64,000 nucleotides of DNA. Source: JAJFUI01 sp039698035 (GTDB lineage Bacteria; Planctomycetota; Planctomycetia; Pirellulales; Thermoguttaceae). Shown here piece by piece: positions 17,917-29,975 of this stretch; position 1 is the stretch's first letter, and every line of letters starts with the position of its first letter. The stretch is from assembly GCA_039698035.1 (NCBI GenBank), contig JBDKSW010000004.1, positions 124,001 to 188,000 on the forward strand. The letters run 5' to 3'. The translations under genes were made by a program, and so were the position numbers. The notes below the pieces were generated by a model that worked only from the letters and a program-made list of their open reading frames with translations, had not been told where the DNA came from and did not search any database.

Positions 17917-18699
17917 ATGTTCGACACGCTGTTGGCCAGATGGAAGCAGGGGCACCGCACGATGCGCTACCCGGCGGGTCCAGCCCCCGAGCTGCCCGAG
18001 CGGTTTGCCGGCCGCCCAACGGTCGATGCGACCCGATGCACGACCGCCTGCCGGCAGTGCGCGGAGGTGTGTCCAACCGGCGCCGTCAGCGCCGCGCCAG
18101 ACGGCGAGCCGCTGGCGATCGACCTGGGGCGGTGCCTGTTCTGCCGCCAGTGCGAGACAACGTGTCCAACCGGCGTCATCCGCTTCACACGCGACCACCG
18201 GCTGGCGGCGTCGCAGCGCGGCGACCTGGTTGTCCGCAGCGCCGCGCAACAGGCGGCCGTCGCTCTGGACCAAGCCGCACGCCGCTTGTTCGGCCATTCC
18301 CTCAGGCTTCGTCAAGTGAGCGCCGGCGGCTGCAACGCTTGCGAGGCCGACACCAACGTCCTCGGCACGCTCGCGTGGGACTTGGGCCGCTTCGGCATCC
18401 AGTTCGTCGCCTCGCCACGGCACGCCGACGGGCTGTTGGTGACCGGCCCAGTCTCCGAAAACATGCGGCTCGCGATTCAGAAGACCTACGACGTTGTGCC
18501 AACACCGAAACTGGTGATTGCGGTCGGCGCGTGTGCCATTTCGGGCGGCCCCTACGCGGATCATCCCGAGACCGCCGGCGGCGTGGCCGGTTTGCTGCCA
18601 GTGGACCTGTTCGTGCCGGGCTGTCCACCGCATCCGCTCACAATCCTCGACGGCCTGCTCCGGCTTTTGGGCCGCGAGGTGGAAGAGGGGCCCCGCTGA
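17917..18699 (+). CDS. Ferredoxin-NuoB-like fusion subunit (HyfH/HyfI-like)
   Basis: 260 residues joining two subunits that are often separate. Residues 41-84 carry two [4Fe-4S] sites, with Cys41, 45, 48, 52 and Cys73, 76, 79, 83 (first spacing C-x3-C-x2-C-x3-CP, second C-x2-C-x2-C-x3-CP). Residues about 130-255 match NuoB/HycG, the subunit with the terminal cluster; its ligands are likely Cys139, Cys142 (GGCNACEAD), Cys206 (GACAIS) and Cys236 (GCPPHP). It provides the ferredoxin-facing electron path of the complex. ATG 17917 starts 41 nt after the large subunit stop and is the last gene of the tight cluster. Confidence 0.9.
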   Translation: MFDTLLARWKQGHRTMRYPAGPAPELPERFAGRPTVDATRCTTACRQCAEVCPTGAVSAAPDGEPLAIDLGRCLFCRQCETTCPTGVIRFTRDHRLAASQRGDLVVRSAAQQAAVALDQAARRLFGHSLRLRQVSAGGCNACEADTNVLGTLAWDLGRFGIQFVASPRHADGLLVTGPVSENMRLAIQKTYDVVPTPKLVIAVGACAISGGPYADHPETAGGVAGLLPVDLFVPGCPPHPLTILDGLLRLLGREVEEGPR

Positions 18700-18919
18700 G
18701 CGGTGAAAGGCGGGCAGCACCCCGCCAACAGGTGCCCATTGCTGCGGAAGCCAGGGCGCGGTAACATACTATGTTCTTCACCGCCCCCAGATTCCCAGAG
18801 AGCTAATTGGCGTCGCTCTTCCGACTGCGACTGCGGGAAGAAAAAGCGGTCGGATCGGCCCACGCGGCTACAGTCGCGGGCATTTCTCGCCGATAACGTG
18901 GCTTTCTGAGAGCCAATCA

Positions 18920-18935
18920 AGCCCCACTCGGGGCT
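18920..18935 (+). promoter_or_regulatory. Small hairpin in the leader of the PFOR gene
   Basis: AGCCCC (18920-18925), loop ACTC, GGGGCT (18930-18935). It lies 50 bp before the GTG start of PFOR. There is no T-run, so it is not a terminator. Possibly leader structure; function unknown. Confidence 0.35.
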
Positions 18936-18984
18936 AGCATCGATAGCAGCGCAAGGCCAAAGTCTTTATCAGAGGAGTGACCAC

Positions 18985-22575
<3,591 letters not shown>

Positions 22576-22606
22576 TCCGTCGAAAACCAGTTCGATCGAC
22601 AAAACG

Positions 22607-22645
22607 GCGTGGCACGGGTTTCGGCCCGTGCCACGCTTCTTTTTT
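22607..22645 (+). terminator. Rho-independent terminator after PFOR
   Basis: A perfect 12-bp stem GCGTGGCACGGG (22607-22618) / CCCGTGCCACGC (22625-22636) with a 6-nt loop and the tail TTCTTTTTT. It lies 31 bp after the PFOR stop codon and separates PFOR from the DHOD-like gene. Confidence 0.95.
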
Positions 22646-22827
22646 GATCCCAGCCGGCGCTAAGCTCTTCGATCAAGAGAGGCGGCCGCCTCTCCTCCCC
22701 GCAACGCCCTGGTTGACGATCTCGGTACAATAGAGCGGCCAAACCTCTGGAACCTTTTCTCACCCGCTTGCGCGGGAGAGAGACCGGGGGGCGAGGACCG
22801 TTTCCCGAGGCCCTATACGGAGCGTCC

Positions 22828-22870
22828 TTTCGGGCACGCGCGGCTCGCTTCGCCCGCCGCGTGCGCGAAA
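22828..22870 (+). repeat. Long imperfect inverted repeat in the DHOD-like gene leader
   Basis: The left arm 22828-22844 (TTTCGGGCACGCGCGGC) pairs with the right arm 22856-22870 (GCCGCGTGCGCGAAA) apart from a small bulge, across an 11-nt loop. It ends 37 bp before the ATG at 22908. No T-tract follows, so a leader structure or repeat element is more likely than a terminator. Confidence 0.5.
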
Positions 22871-22907
22871 GCATGCTCCTTACCTTGTCAACACAGGAAA
22901 TGCCACG

Positions 22908-23915
22908 ATGAGCGCCAACCTGACCACGACCTACCTGGGCATGAAACTAAAGAACCCGCTGGTGATCTCAGCCTGCCCGCTCGTCGCCGAAATCGATCAG
23001 CTACGGCGACTCGAAGAGGCCGGCGCGGCGGCGGCCGTCCTACCGTCGCTCTTCGAAGAACAGATCGAGCACGACGGCGACGAGCTGAGCCGCGTCTATG
23101 ACTTCCACACCGACAGCTTCGCCGAATCGCTGACCTATTTCCCCGAGCAGGAAGACTATCACACCGGGCCGGACGATTACCTCAACACGATCGCCGCAAC
23201 GAAAAAAGCGGTCGGCATTCCGATCATCGCCAGCCTGAACGGCAGCAGCCCCGGCGGCTGGATCCGCTACGCCAAGATGATGCAAGACGCAGGCGCCGAC
23301 GCCGTCGAGCTGAATATCTACTTTGTCCCCGGCAATCTGGAAATGACCGGCCCTGACGTGGAATCCCGCTACTTCGATCTCGTGGCGGCCGTGAAACAGT
23401 CGCTCTCAATTCCGCTGGCGGTCAAGGTTGGGCCGTACTTCAGCGCGATGGCCAACATGGGCATCCGGCTTGCCGACGCCGGCGCCGATGGCCTCGTCCT
23501 CTTCAATCGCTTCTTCCAACCCGACATCCATTTGGAAACGATGACGGCCCAGTCGCAGCTTCATCTGAGCACGCCGTCCGAGTTGATGATTCCGCTCCGC
23601 TGGATCGCCGTCCTGCGCGGCCACGTCAAAGCGTCGTTGGCCGCCACCGGAGGCATCCACGACTCGGTCGGGCTGATCAAAGCGATCCTCACCGGCGCCG
23701 ACGTTGGCATGATCGCCTCCACGATCTACCAGCGCGGCATCGGTCAAGTCAGCCAAATTCTCGCCGGCCTGCGCGCCTGGATGGACGAAAACCAGTACGA
23801 CTCGGTCGAGCAGATGAAGGGGAGCATGAGCCTCGAAAATTGCCCCAACCCGACCGCCTACCAGCGCGGCAACTACATGAAAACGCTCACCTCGTACGTC
23901 GGAAAGGAGATCTGA
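22908..23915 (+). CDS. Dihydroorotate dehydrogenase-like (PreA-like) flavoprotein
   Basis: 335 residues of the DHOD-like TIM-barrel flavoprotein family. Visible family features are the N-terminal TTYLGMKLKNPLVISACPL, the glycine-rich strand IPIIASLNGSSPGGWIRYAK, the AVELNIYFVPG region with the Asn that contacts substrate in relatives, the lysine strand PLAVKVGPYFS, and the phosphate-binding end SLAATGGIHDSVGLIKAILT. It lacks the iron-sulphur domain of PreA. Genes like this often lie next to PFOR; the true substrate is not known. Pyrimidine synthesis is possible but less likely given the context. It has its own leader downstream of the PFOR terminator. Confidence 0.85.
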   Translation: MSANLTTTYLGMKLKNPLVISACPLVAEIDQLRRLEEAGAAAAVLPSLFEEQIEHDGDELSRVYDFHTDSFAESLTYFPEQEDYHTGPDDYLNTIAATKKAVGIPIIASLNGSSPGGWIRYAKMMQDAGADAVELNIYFVPGNLEMTGPDVESRYFDLVAAVKQSLSIPLAVKVGPYFSAMANMGIRLADAGADGLVLFNRFFQPDIHLETMTAQSQLHLSTPSELMIPLRWIAVLRGHVKASLAATGGIHDSVGLIKAILTGADVGMIASTIYQRGIGQVSQILAGLRAWMDENQYDSVEQMKGSMSLENCPNPTAYQRGNYMKTLTSYVGKEI

Positions 23916-24035
23916 CGCTGCAATCGGTCACGCTAATCGGCCCGACTCTGACAAACCGTCGCATTCTCTCCCGCCACTCCGACCATCGCCACGCCGGTGA
24001 ACTCAGCCAACCGGCAAAAACTCCTCGCGCCACGG

Positions 24036-26579
24036 TCATGGGCTGAGAGGCTCCTGCCGCCGCAATTGAACGGGCCCCAACAGCCCCGAGTCCGCCAGCG
24101 GCCATGGTGAAGCGTCAAACGGCCGATAATCGATGCCCACGAAATTCACGTCGTGGAATCGTTTCCACGAAACGCCTCGCCGATCGAGGTCGCGGATCCG
24201 ATTCGCCGAAAGATTCGTGACTTCGATTTCCAAGACGTTTTCCCGGGCCTTCAGTTGTTCCACCGGAAGGCGATAGGGCCGCATCAAGACGGTCCCCAAC
24301 GATTGACCGTTCAGACGCACACGGGCGCTGTGACAAACAACGCCCAAATCGAGAAGCCACGGCCCCGTCGCTCGCGGCGGCGCGTCGAACGTGACCGTAT
24401 AGCAAGCCGTGCCGGCAAAGGCGGCCGCCTGGCGACCAGATCGAGTCCACGAGGCAAGCGCGGATGTCTCGAACGGCGACGGACATTCGGGCCCCCCTTC
24501 AAGGAACTGCACACGCCACTTGCCCGTGATGCCTACGGCAGGCCCCACCGTCCGTCGATACGGCCACGCAGCCGCCGAAACGCTCCGGGCGTCGAACGTT
24601 CGCACGACGAGCGATTGTCCAGGATCGAGCTGGAGATAAACGGCCGTCTGACCACGGTCGTCGCGTCGCAACGCGGCAACGCCGGTTCGACCGGACATCG
24701 GATCCAAGATCGCGGCCGACCGAGCCGCGGCGCTCAAGGGCACCCAAGTGTCCAGCGAATCAGCCCCCGCGTAACTGATAAAATAGCAATGCCCGTCAGA
24801 CATGGCCCGGCGAACGAAGCGGAGCCCCTGGCGATCGACCATCGGTTCCCGCGAAACGCCCGCGGCGCGCACCGCCTCCTCCAACGGGCCAAGAACGACG
24901 CGGCCGGCTCCCAGCGCGACCGTCCGAACGGCGCCGTCCGTCGAGCCGCCGCGCAGACGCCCCAAGGTCTTCCGAAGCGCGGCCCGGCGTTGCTCCAAGT
25001 CGCCCGCCCCTGGCACGTCTCGCGGAAGCCGATCGACGAAGACGACCGAAGCGCCGCCCTCCGCCAACGTCGCAAGGCGCTTCAACGTGGCCGGCGGCAT
25101 GTGATCGCACGGCGGAATCACGACGGCTCGATAGGCGCCGCCAGGCGTTGCAATGCGACCGGCGTCGGCCCTTGCCCCGGCCAACTGCCGATCGGAAATG
25201 AAATCGAAACCGATGCCGCGATCCCATAATCGTTGGGCCGCGTCGCCAATCGGTTGCCCATCGAGCCACTGGCGTTGATGCACCGTCAATTGGGGAAGCA
25301 AGCCGGTCGCATTGTGCCAGAAATCGTGGATTGGCCAGTAAACCAACACGTCGTTATCGGGGCATCCCGACTGCAACACGGCTTGGCATCTCGCAACGTA
25401 GGCGTTCAACGCTGGCGCGTCGCGCCAAATCGCGTTGCGGGGATTCATCTGCGTCGAGGCGTAAAAGAGCCAGCCCGGCCAAGGAGCCTCTTGCGGAGAG
25501 TAGCACGTTCCGTGGTAGAAGACGTGGTTGACGCCCGACAGAAAAAGCCGATCCACAAGTTGCTTGAGATCCGAAAGCGTCACGGTGAAATGCTCTTTCA
25601 GCCAGGTGCCTGTCTCGGACGCGACCCGTTTTCGCCCCGCCACATGGGCCGCCGAAGAGGCGAACTTCGACACCAGGACGCTGCAATCGTGGTGAAACAT
25701 CTCCGTTTCGGGAATGTCCGCCAAAGCGTACAGATCCAGCAGATTGGCCGGCGAACCGTGCGCCTGGTAGCGCGACTGAAATCCGTGCGTTCGGGACCAC
25801 TCCGTCCAGACGGACGCGAAATGTTCGATGACCAGATCGGAGACCGTCTCTCGATAATCCGACCTGACCCGCACCGCATGATCGTCGCGGCGTCCTTCCT
25901 GCATCGCCGACAATTCGGATTGCAGGCGATATCCGCGCCGTTTCGCAAACTCGTCTAGCAAGTCGGGCGACCAGGTCGATTGGTATTCGTACGAGTCGTG
26001 ATACACGGCCCGCGGCCTCGAACCGTCATACTGCGCAAACGCCTGCGTAAACCGCTCCAGATAGTTCCGGATCGCTTTGCCGTAGAACGGATTGAGCATG
26101 GGGCCGTCGCCCCCCGGAGCCGCTCGCTTCACAGGGCAGGGGCTTGGACGCGGCGACAGAGTGTTCCAATCGACCAAGGCACAGGCGTCCTGTGCAGACA
26201 CGTTCGGCCCTCCGAAACACCAACCCGTGCCGAGCGTCATGTCAACGAACATGCCGCGACGCTCGGCCTCCCGAACCGTGTCCCGCAACATGGCCAACCA
26301 TTGCGGACTCAGATAATCGAGATACTGCCGTTCGTATCCCTTGGCGCCGTAGATCGGAATGATGTGCACACCGCCAAGGCCCGCCGCCTCGAAGACCCGC
26401 AATTCTCGCGATAACTCCGCGGAATTCACTGCGCTGCCCATCCACCACCAATAGGTCCCAGGTCGGCATTGCTTGGTGATCGGCGGCCAAGCCAAAGGCT
26501 CGTCGCTCTGCGCAGGCGACACCATCGCTGCCACGGCAAGCATCCCGGTCACAAGACGCATCCGAACGCCTGAAAGCAT
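24036..26579 (-). CDS. Secreted GH106-like glycoside hydrolase (alpha-L-rhamnosidase-related)
   Basis: 847 residues. The start has a signal peptide (GMLAVAAMVSPAQSDEP). The N-terminal motif RPGTYWWWMGSAVNSAELSR followed by EAAGLGGVHIIPIYG is typical of GH106-type barrels, whose characterised members release rhamnose from plant or algal polysaccharides. The middle has carboxylate-bearing strands such as YHDSYEYQSTWSPDLL and ETGTWLKEHFTVTLSDLK. The last 170 residues form a beta-sandwich domain (GKWRVQFLEGGPECPSPFET, later VRLNGQSLGTVLMRPYRL). ATG 26579 is supported by AGGAG seven bases upstream; ATG 26561 is an alternative. It is divergent from another glycan-related gene, and a palindrome lies between them. 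Confidence 0.75.
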   Translation of the reverse strand: MLSGVRMRLVTGMLAVAAMVSPAQSDEPLAWPPITKQCRPGTYWWWMGSAVNSAELSRELRVFEAAGLGGVHIIPIYGAKGYERQYLDYLSPQWLAMLRDTVREAERRGMFVDMTLGTGWCFGGPNVSAQDACALVDWNTLSPRPSPCPVKRAAPGGDGPMLNPFYGKAIRNYLERFTQAFAQYDGSRPRAVYHDSYEYQSTWSPDLLDEFAKRRGYRLQSELSAMQEGRRDDHAVRVRSDYRETVSDLVIEHFASVWTEWSRTHGFQSRYQAHGSPANLLDLYALADIPETEMFHHDCSVLVSKFASSAAHVAGRKRVASETGTWLKEHFTVTLSDLKQLVDRLFLSGVNHVFYHGTCYSPQEAPWPGWLFYASTQMNPRNAIWRDAPALNAYVARCQAVLQSGCPDNDVLVYWPIHDFWHNATGLLPQLTVHQRQWLDGQPIGDAAQRLWDRGIGFDFISDRQLAGARADAGRIATPGGAYRAVVIPPCDHMPPATLKRLATLAEGGASVVFVDRLPRDVPGAGDLEQRRAALRKTLGRLRGGSTDGAVRTVALGAGRVVLGPLEEAVRAAGVSREPMVDRQGLRFVRRAMSDGHCYFISYAGADSLDTWVPLSAAARSAAILDPMSGRTGVAALRRDDRGQTAVYLQLDPGQSLVVRTFDARSVSAAAWPYRRTVGPAVGITGKWRVQFLEGGPECPSPFETSALASWTRSGRQAAAFAGTACYTVTFDAPPRATGPWLLDLGVVCHSARVRLNGQSLGTVLMRPYRLPVEQLKARENVLEIEVTNLSANRIRDLDRRGVSWKRFHDVNFVGIDYRPFDASPWPLADSGLLGPVQLRRQEPLSP

Positions 26580-26737
26580 TCCAAACTCCTGATCGTTGTT
26601 CGAGCCTTACAAGAACGACAATCTGCGAGACACTCCCTTGCCATGCCTCCGTTATCATAGCCGACTCTGGCCTGGCATGCTTGAATGGTTCCGACAATCG
26701 CGACCCTCGCCCTGTCGCGCTAAAGAACGGCGTCCGA

Positions 26738-26767
26738 TTGACACCGGCGTGGCCAAACCAATAGACT
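26738..26767 (+). promoter_or_regulatory. Candidate sigma-70-type promoter for the GH99-like gene
   Basis: A perfect TTGACA (26738-26743), an 18-bp spacer and TAGACT (26762-26767). The expected start of transcription is near 26774, placing the palindrome at 26834-26862 in the leader. Confidence 0.45.
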
Positions 26768-26833
26768 CATAGGAACTGGGACCGTTGTCGGTCCCATCCC
26801 GCCCCAAACAATCCCACCGGCCTCGACGGCAAT

Positions 26834-26862
26834 CGTGTTGACAGGATGAGTCTGTCAACGCG
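26834..26862. promoter_or_regulatory. Palindromic operator or leader hairpin between divergent glycan genes
   Basis: The left arm CGTGTTGACAG (26834-26844) pairs with the right arm CTGTCAACGCG (26852-26862) through a 7-nt loop. The inner 8 bp are perfect and the outer part has one T-G wobble. It has no T-run on either useful side, so an operator or leader hairpin is more likely than a terminator. Confidence 0.55.
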
Positions 26863-26904
26863 TCCCGAAAAAATCCCACGCTTTTGCTCAAACCCAAGGA
26901 TCCG

Positions 26905-28776
26905 ATGATGCGATCTCGCCTGATTTCCAAAGTCGGCGCGGCATTCCCATCCCTCATCGCCAGCCTTGCCGTCACTGTCGTCGCGTATGGCCAAGTCGCA
27001 ATCTCCCCGAACCCCGGCGCGCCCTGGCCGGCAAGCGACGCCCTGGGCCGCAAGCTGCCGACGGCCGACGAAACCGGCCCGCCGCGGGCCGATCGTTTCG
27101 TGGGCATCTTCTATTTCCTTTGGCATGACTGCCCGATGGCGAAACACCCGGAGTGGAACGGCCCCTACGATGTCTCGCGGATCCTGGCGGCCCATCCAGA
27201 AATTGCAAAAGACATGAACTCGCCGCTCTGGGGCCCCGTCGGCCAAGCCTACTACTGGGGCGAACCGCTCGATGGTTACTACCGCACGAGCGACCCTTGG
27301 ATCTTGCGACGCCACGCCCACGCGCTGGCCGATGCCGGAGTCGACACGCTCATCTTCGACACGACCAACGCCGTGACGTACCCCGAATCGTATCGCAAAC
27401 TCTGCGAGGTGTTTCGGCTCGTGCGTCAGGAAGGCGGCCGCACACCCCAAATCGTCTTTATGGTCAACACCGAAGCCGCAAAGACGGCGCGGCAAATCTA
27501 CGACGACCTCTACAAACCGGGGCTCTACCGCGAACTCTGGTTCCACTGGCAAGGCAAGCCCCTGATGATCTGCGATCCCGAACAGGCCGATCCCGACGTG
27601 CGACGGTTTTTCACGCTGCGCCGGGCCCATTGGCCAAACACGCAGGTGAACACGCCCTACGCATGGCACTGGGAAACCACCTACCCACAGGTCTACGGCT
27701 ACACGGACGATCCCAAGAAGCCGGAGCAGGTCAACGTCTCGGTGGCCCACAACCTGCGACAAACTGACGGCGCAGTCACGCAGATGAGCAACGGCGACGC
27801 CCGGGGACGCAACTTTCACGACGGCCGACAAGACAACTCACCGGGCGCGGTCGATCGCGGCGGCAATTTCCAAGAACAATGGAAAAGGGCCCTGCAGTTG
27901 CAACCGCCGTTTGTCATGGTCACCGGTTGGAACGAATGGATCGTCGGTCGGCTGAGGTTCCCAGGCTCCGGCTTGCCGAACACACCAAGCACGGTCATCG
28001 GGTTCTGCGATCAATTCAACCAGGAGTTCAGCCGCGACATCGAGCCGATGCGCGCTGGGCATGGCGACAACTACTACTGGCAACTGGCGGCCAACGTCCG
28101 CCGCTACAAGGGCACGCCGTCGCTGCCCATCGCCTCGCCGCCCGTCTCCGTTCGGATCGATGGCCCCTTCGACCCATGGCGCCACGTCGGCCCCGAATTC
28201 GTCGATCACGTCGGCGAAACGCTCCCGCGCGACTTCGACGGCCGCACGCCCGGCCTCCGGTACACAAACCGCACGGGCCGCAACGATTTCGTCGCCCTGA
28301 AGGTGGCTCGCGATGCCGAAAACCTTTACTTCTACGCCCGCACCCGTCAGCCAATCTCGCCTTCGACCGATCCAAATTGGATGTGGTTGCTGATCGACAC
28401 CGATCAGAACCTGGCGACCGGTTGGCAAGGCGCCGACTTCATCGTCAACCGGACCATCGACGGCCCGGGCCGCACATGGCTCGAAAAGAACTGCGGCGGC
28501 TGGCAATGGAAACGGGTCGCGCCGATGAAGTGCCGACTGGACGGCTGCGAGCTTCACCTGGCGATCCCTCGCGCGGCGATCGAACTGCCGGAAGGAAAGC
28601 CCGTCGCGTTGGACTTCAAGTGGGTGGACAATATCCAACAGCCGGGCAATGTCCTGGACTTCCACACCCGCGGCGACACCGCGCCGGACGGCCGGTTCTG
28701 GTTTCGCTATCGTGGCGACGAGCGGCCGATCACGAACTCAGGCCCGTCCGAGTCCAGTCGTAAAAAACAAGACTGA
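26905..28776 (+). CDS. Secreted GH99/GH71-like protein with CBM9-like C-terminal domain
   Basis: 623 residues. A signal peptide (residues 1 to about 30) leads to a barrel domain of the GH99/GH71-like superfamily. The segments FVGIFYFLWHDCPM, DAGVDTLIFDTTN and FVMVTGWNEWIVGR are typical of glycan-cleaving or polysaccharide-modifying proteins of this clan. The last 190 residues have the layout of a family 9 carbohydrate-binding or DOMON-like sandwich (VARDAENLYFYARTRQPI, then WMWLLIDTDQN and LHLAIPRAAIELPEG). The exact family is uncertain; DUF5010-type is an alternative label. ATG 26905 is used because AAGGA precedes it and the signal peptide begins there; ATG 26908 is equally possible. Confidence 0.7.
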   Translation: MMRSRLISKVGAAFPSLIASLAVTVVAYGQVAISPNPGAPWPASDALGRKLPTADETGPPRADRFVGIFYFLWHDCPMAKHPEWNGPYDVSRILAAHPEIAKDMNSPLWGPVGQAYYWGEPLDGYYRTSDPWILRRHAHALADAGVDTLIFDTTNAVTYPESYRKLCEVFRLVRQEGGRTPQIVFMVNTEAAKTARQIYDDLYKPGLYRELWFHWQGKPLMICDPEQADPDVRRFFTLRRAHWPNTQVNTPYAWHWETTYPQVYGYTDDPKKPEQVNVSVAHNLRQTDGAVTQMSNGDARGRNFHDGRQDNSPGAVDRGGNFQEQWKRALQLQPPFVMVTGWNEWIVGRLRFPGSGLPNTPSTVIGFCDQFNQEFSRDIEPMRAGHGDNYYWQLAANVRRYKGTPSLPIASPPVSVRIDGPFDPWRHVGPEFVDHVGETLPRDFDGRTPGLRYTNRTGRNDFVALKVARDAENLYFYARTRQPISPSTDPNWMWLLIDTDQNLATGWQGADFIVNRTIDGPGRTWLEKNCGGWQWKRVAPMKCRLDGCELHLAIPRAAIELPEGKPVALDFKWVDNIQQPGNVLDFHTRGDTAPDGRFWFRYRGDERPITNSGPSESSRKKQD

Positions 28777-28886
28777 TGGCCCACGGGTCCGCTGCGTCCC
28801 TTGCCGCCAGCTTGGCCGCCGCCCGTCAGAATCACAACGCCCCCGGAAAACGGCCGGTCGGCTGGAAATCAGGCCGCCGCTCCCGG

Positions 28887-28892
28887 TATAAT
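28887..28892 (+). promoter_or_regulatory. Perfect -10 element upstream of uppS
   Basis: TATAAT at 28887-28892, 180 bp before the uppS ATG. No good -35 is found at 16 to 18 bp upstream. The region 28777-29071 otherwise holds no recognisable gene. Confidence 0.3.
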
Positions 28893-29071
28893 CGCGGGCT
28901 GGTCGCTCGGCCCCGTGCTGCCGCCTGTCCGCAGAGCAGGAAATTGGAAGTCCGAGGTCTTGCTGACCAAGTGGCGGGATGTCATCGCGCGAAACGCCCC
29001 CCTCTTGCGAGCCAGTCCTGTAGCCGCGAAATTGGAAACTGGAAAACCTGCTACCCAAGTCAAGAGGCGAC

Positions 29072-29806
29072 ATGCCCAGCGACCTACTCGATATTCCGAA
29101 AGACCGCCTTCCCCGCCATGTGGCCATCATCATGGACGGCAACGGTCGCTGGGCCCAACGGCGCGGCCTTCCCCGAACCGAGGGACACCGCGCCGGCGGG
29201 CAAAGCGTGCGCCGCATCATCGAGGAGTGCGTCCAACTGGGCCTCGAACAACTGACGCTCTATTGCCTTTCCAGCGAAAACTGGAAGCGGCCCGCCGAGG
29301 AAATCGGCTTCCTCATGCAGTTGCTCGACACCTACCTGGTCGAAGAGCGGCCGACCATCATGAAGAACAACATCCAGGTCCGCTGGATCGGCCGTCGCGA
29401 AGGGATGCCGGACCAAGCCGTCCGCGGACTCGATGAAACGGTTCGCCTCAGTGCCGCAAACACGGGGCTAAAGGTCTGCATGGCCATCAACTACGGCGGC
29501 CGGGCCGAACTGGTCGACGCCGCCCGTCGCATCGCCGACGAGGTCCGCCACGGAACGCTTGACCCGACCGCCATCGACGAACAGACGATCTCCGACCGGC
29601 TCTACACGGCCGGCCTGCCCGACCCCGATTTGCTCATTCGCACGGCAGGCGAGATGCGCGTCAGCAACTACTTGCTTTGGCAGATCAGCTACGCCGAAAT
29701 CTACGTGACCGACGTGTTCTGGCCCGACTTCGACGAGCCCCAGTTGCACGCAGCCCTCCGCAACTATGCGACCCGCCAACGGCGATTCGGCGGGCTGAAT
29801 TCGTGA
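29072..29806 (+). CDS. uppS: Isoprenyl transferase (undecaprenyl diphosphate synthase)
   Basis: 244 residues, the usual length. It makes the C55 (or similar) cis-polyprenyl diphosphate carrier for peptidoglycan and O-glycan synthesis in the cytoplasm. The signature HVAIIMDGNGRWAQ has the catalytic Asp22. The family blocks TLYCLSSENWKRP, INYGGRAELVDA and PDLLIRTAGEMRVSNYLLWQ, with the conserved diphosphate-binding arginines, are all present. Nearby murB and an FtsQ-like gene make this a small envelope-synthesis neighbourhood, although separate promoters are likely. Confidence 0.97.
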   Translation: MPSDLLDIPKDRLPRHVAIIMDGNGRWAQRRGLPRTEGHRAGGQSVRRIIEECVQLGLEQLTLYCLSSENWKRPAEEIGFLMQLLDTYLVEERPTIMKNNIQVRWIGRREGMPDQAVRGLDETVRLSAANTGLKVCMAINYGGRAELVDAARRIADEVRHGTLDPTAIDEQTISDRLYTAGLPDPDLLIRTAGEMRVSNYLLWQISYAEIYVTDVFWPDFDEPQLHAALRNYATRQRRFGGLNS

Positions 29807-29877
29807 CCCCCTCGTGTGGCTGGTCGCTATCAGACATTTTCTTATGACATAACTGGCAAAAATTACCGAAAAAGTGT

Positions 29878-29905
29878 TTGCACGGTTGAAAGAACCTGGT
29901 ATAAG
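29878..29905 (+). promoter_or_regulatory. Candidate promoter for the PEP-CTERM gene
   Basis: TTGCAC (29878-29883), a 16-bp spacer and TATAAG (29900-29905). It is correctly oriented, about 70 bp before the ATG at 29976, in an unusually AT-rich stretch. Confidence 0.5.
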
Positions 29906-29975
29906 AGGGGAGCCTACTCGAACGTCAGAATCTTCACTCCCACAGTTTGGCCTCTGGTCGAAGGGTGCATCTGCC

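Larger units (their letters stand above)
22576..22907. other. Intergenic region between PFOR and the DHOD-like gene
   Basis: The 332-bp gap contains the PFOR terminator (22607-22645), a CCCGC-TTGC-GCGGG hairpin at 22763-22776 flanked by CTC/GAG, and a longer inverted repeat at 22828-22870. No credible open frame or promoter pair was found; TACAAT at 22726 has TTGACG only 7 bp upstream. Confidence 0.5.
26580..26904. other. Divergent intergenic region between two glycan-active genes
   Basis: This 325-bp gap holds a rightward promoter candidate (26738-26767) and a strong palindrome centred near 26848. No leftward promoter could be identified with confidence. No credible gene lies within it. Confidence 0.5.

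Noticed and set aside
16202..18076. A 624-codon minus-strand open frame
   Set aside because: It is antisense to the large subunit gene of the complex I-like cluster, which has clear homology. No motif is seen on the minus strand.
10477..18699. A true [NiFe] hydrogenase-4 operon
   Set aside because: The large subunit lacks the N-terminal R-x-C-G-x-C ligands and no hyp maturation gene is nearby, so the Ehr class fits better.
22713..22731. TTGACG and TACAAT as a promoter for the DHOD-like gene
   Set aside because: The two elements are only 7 bp apart, far from the 16-18 bp required.
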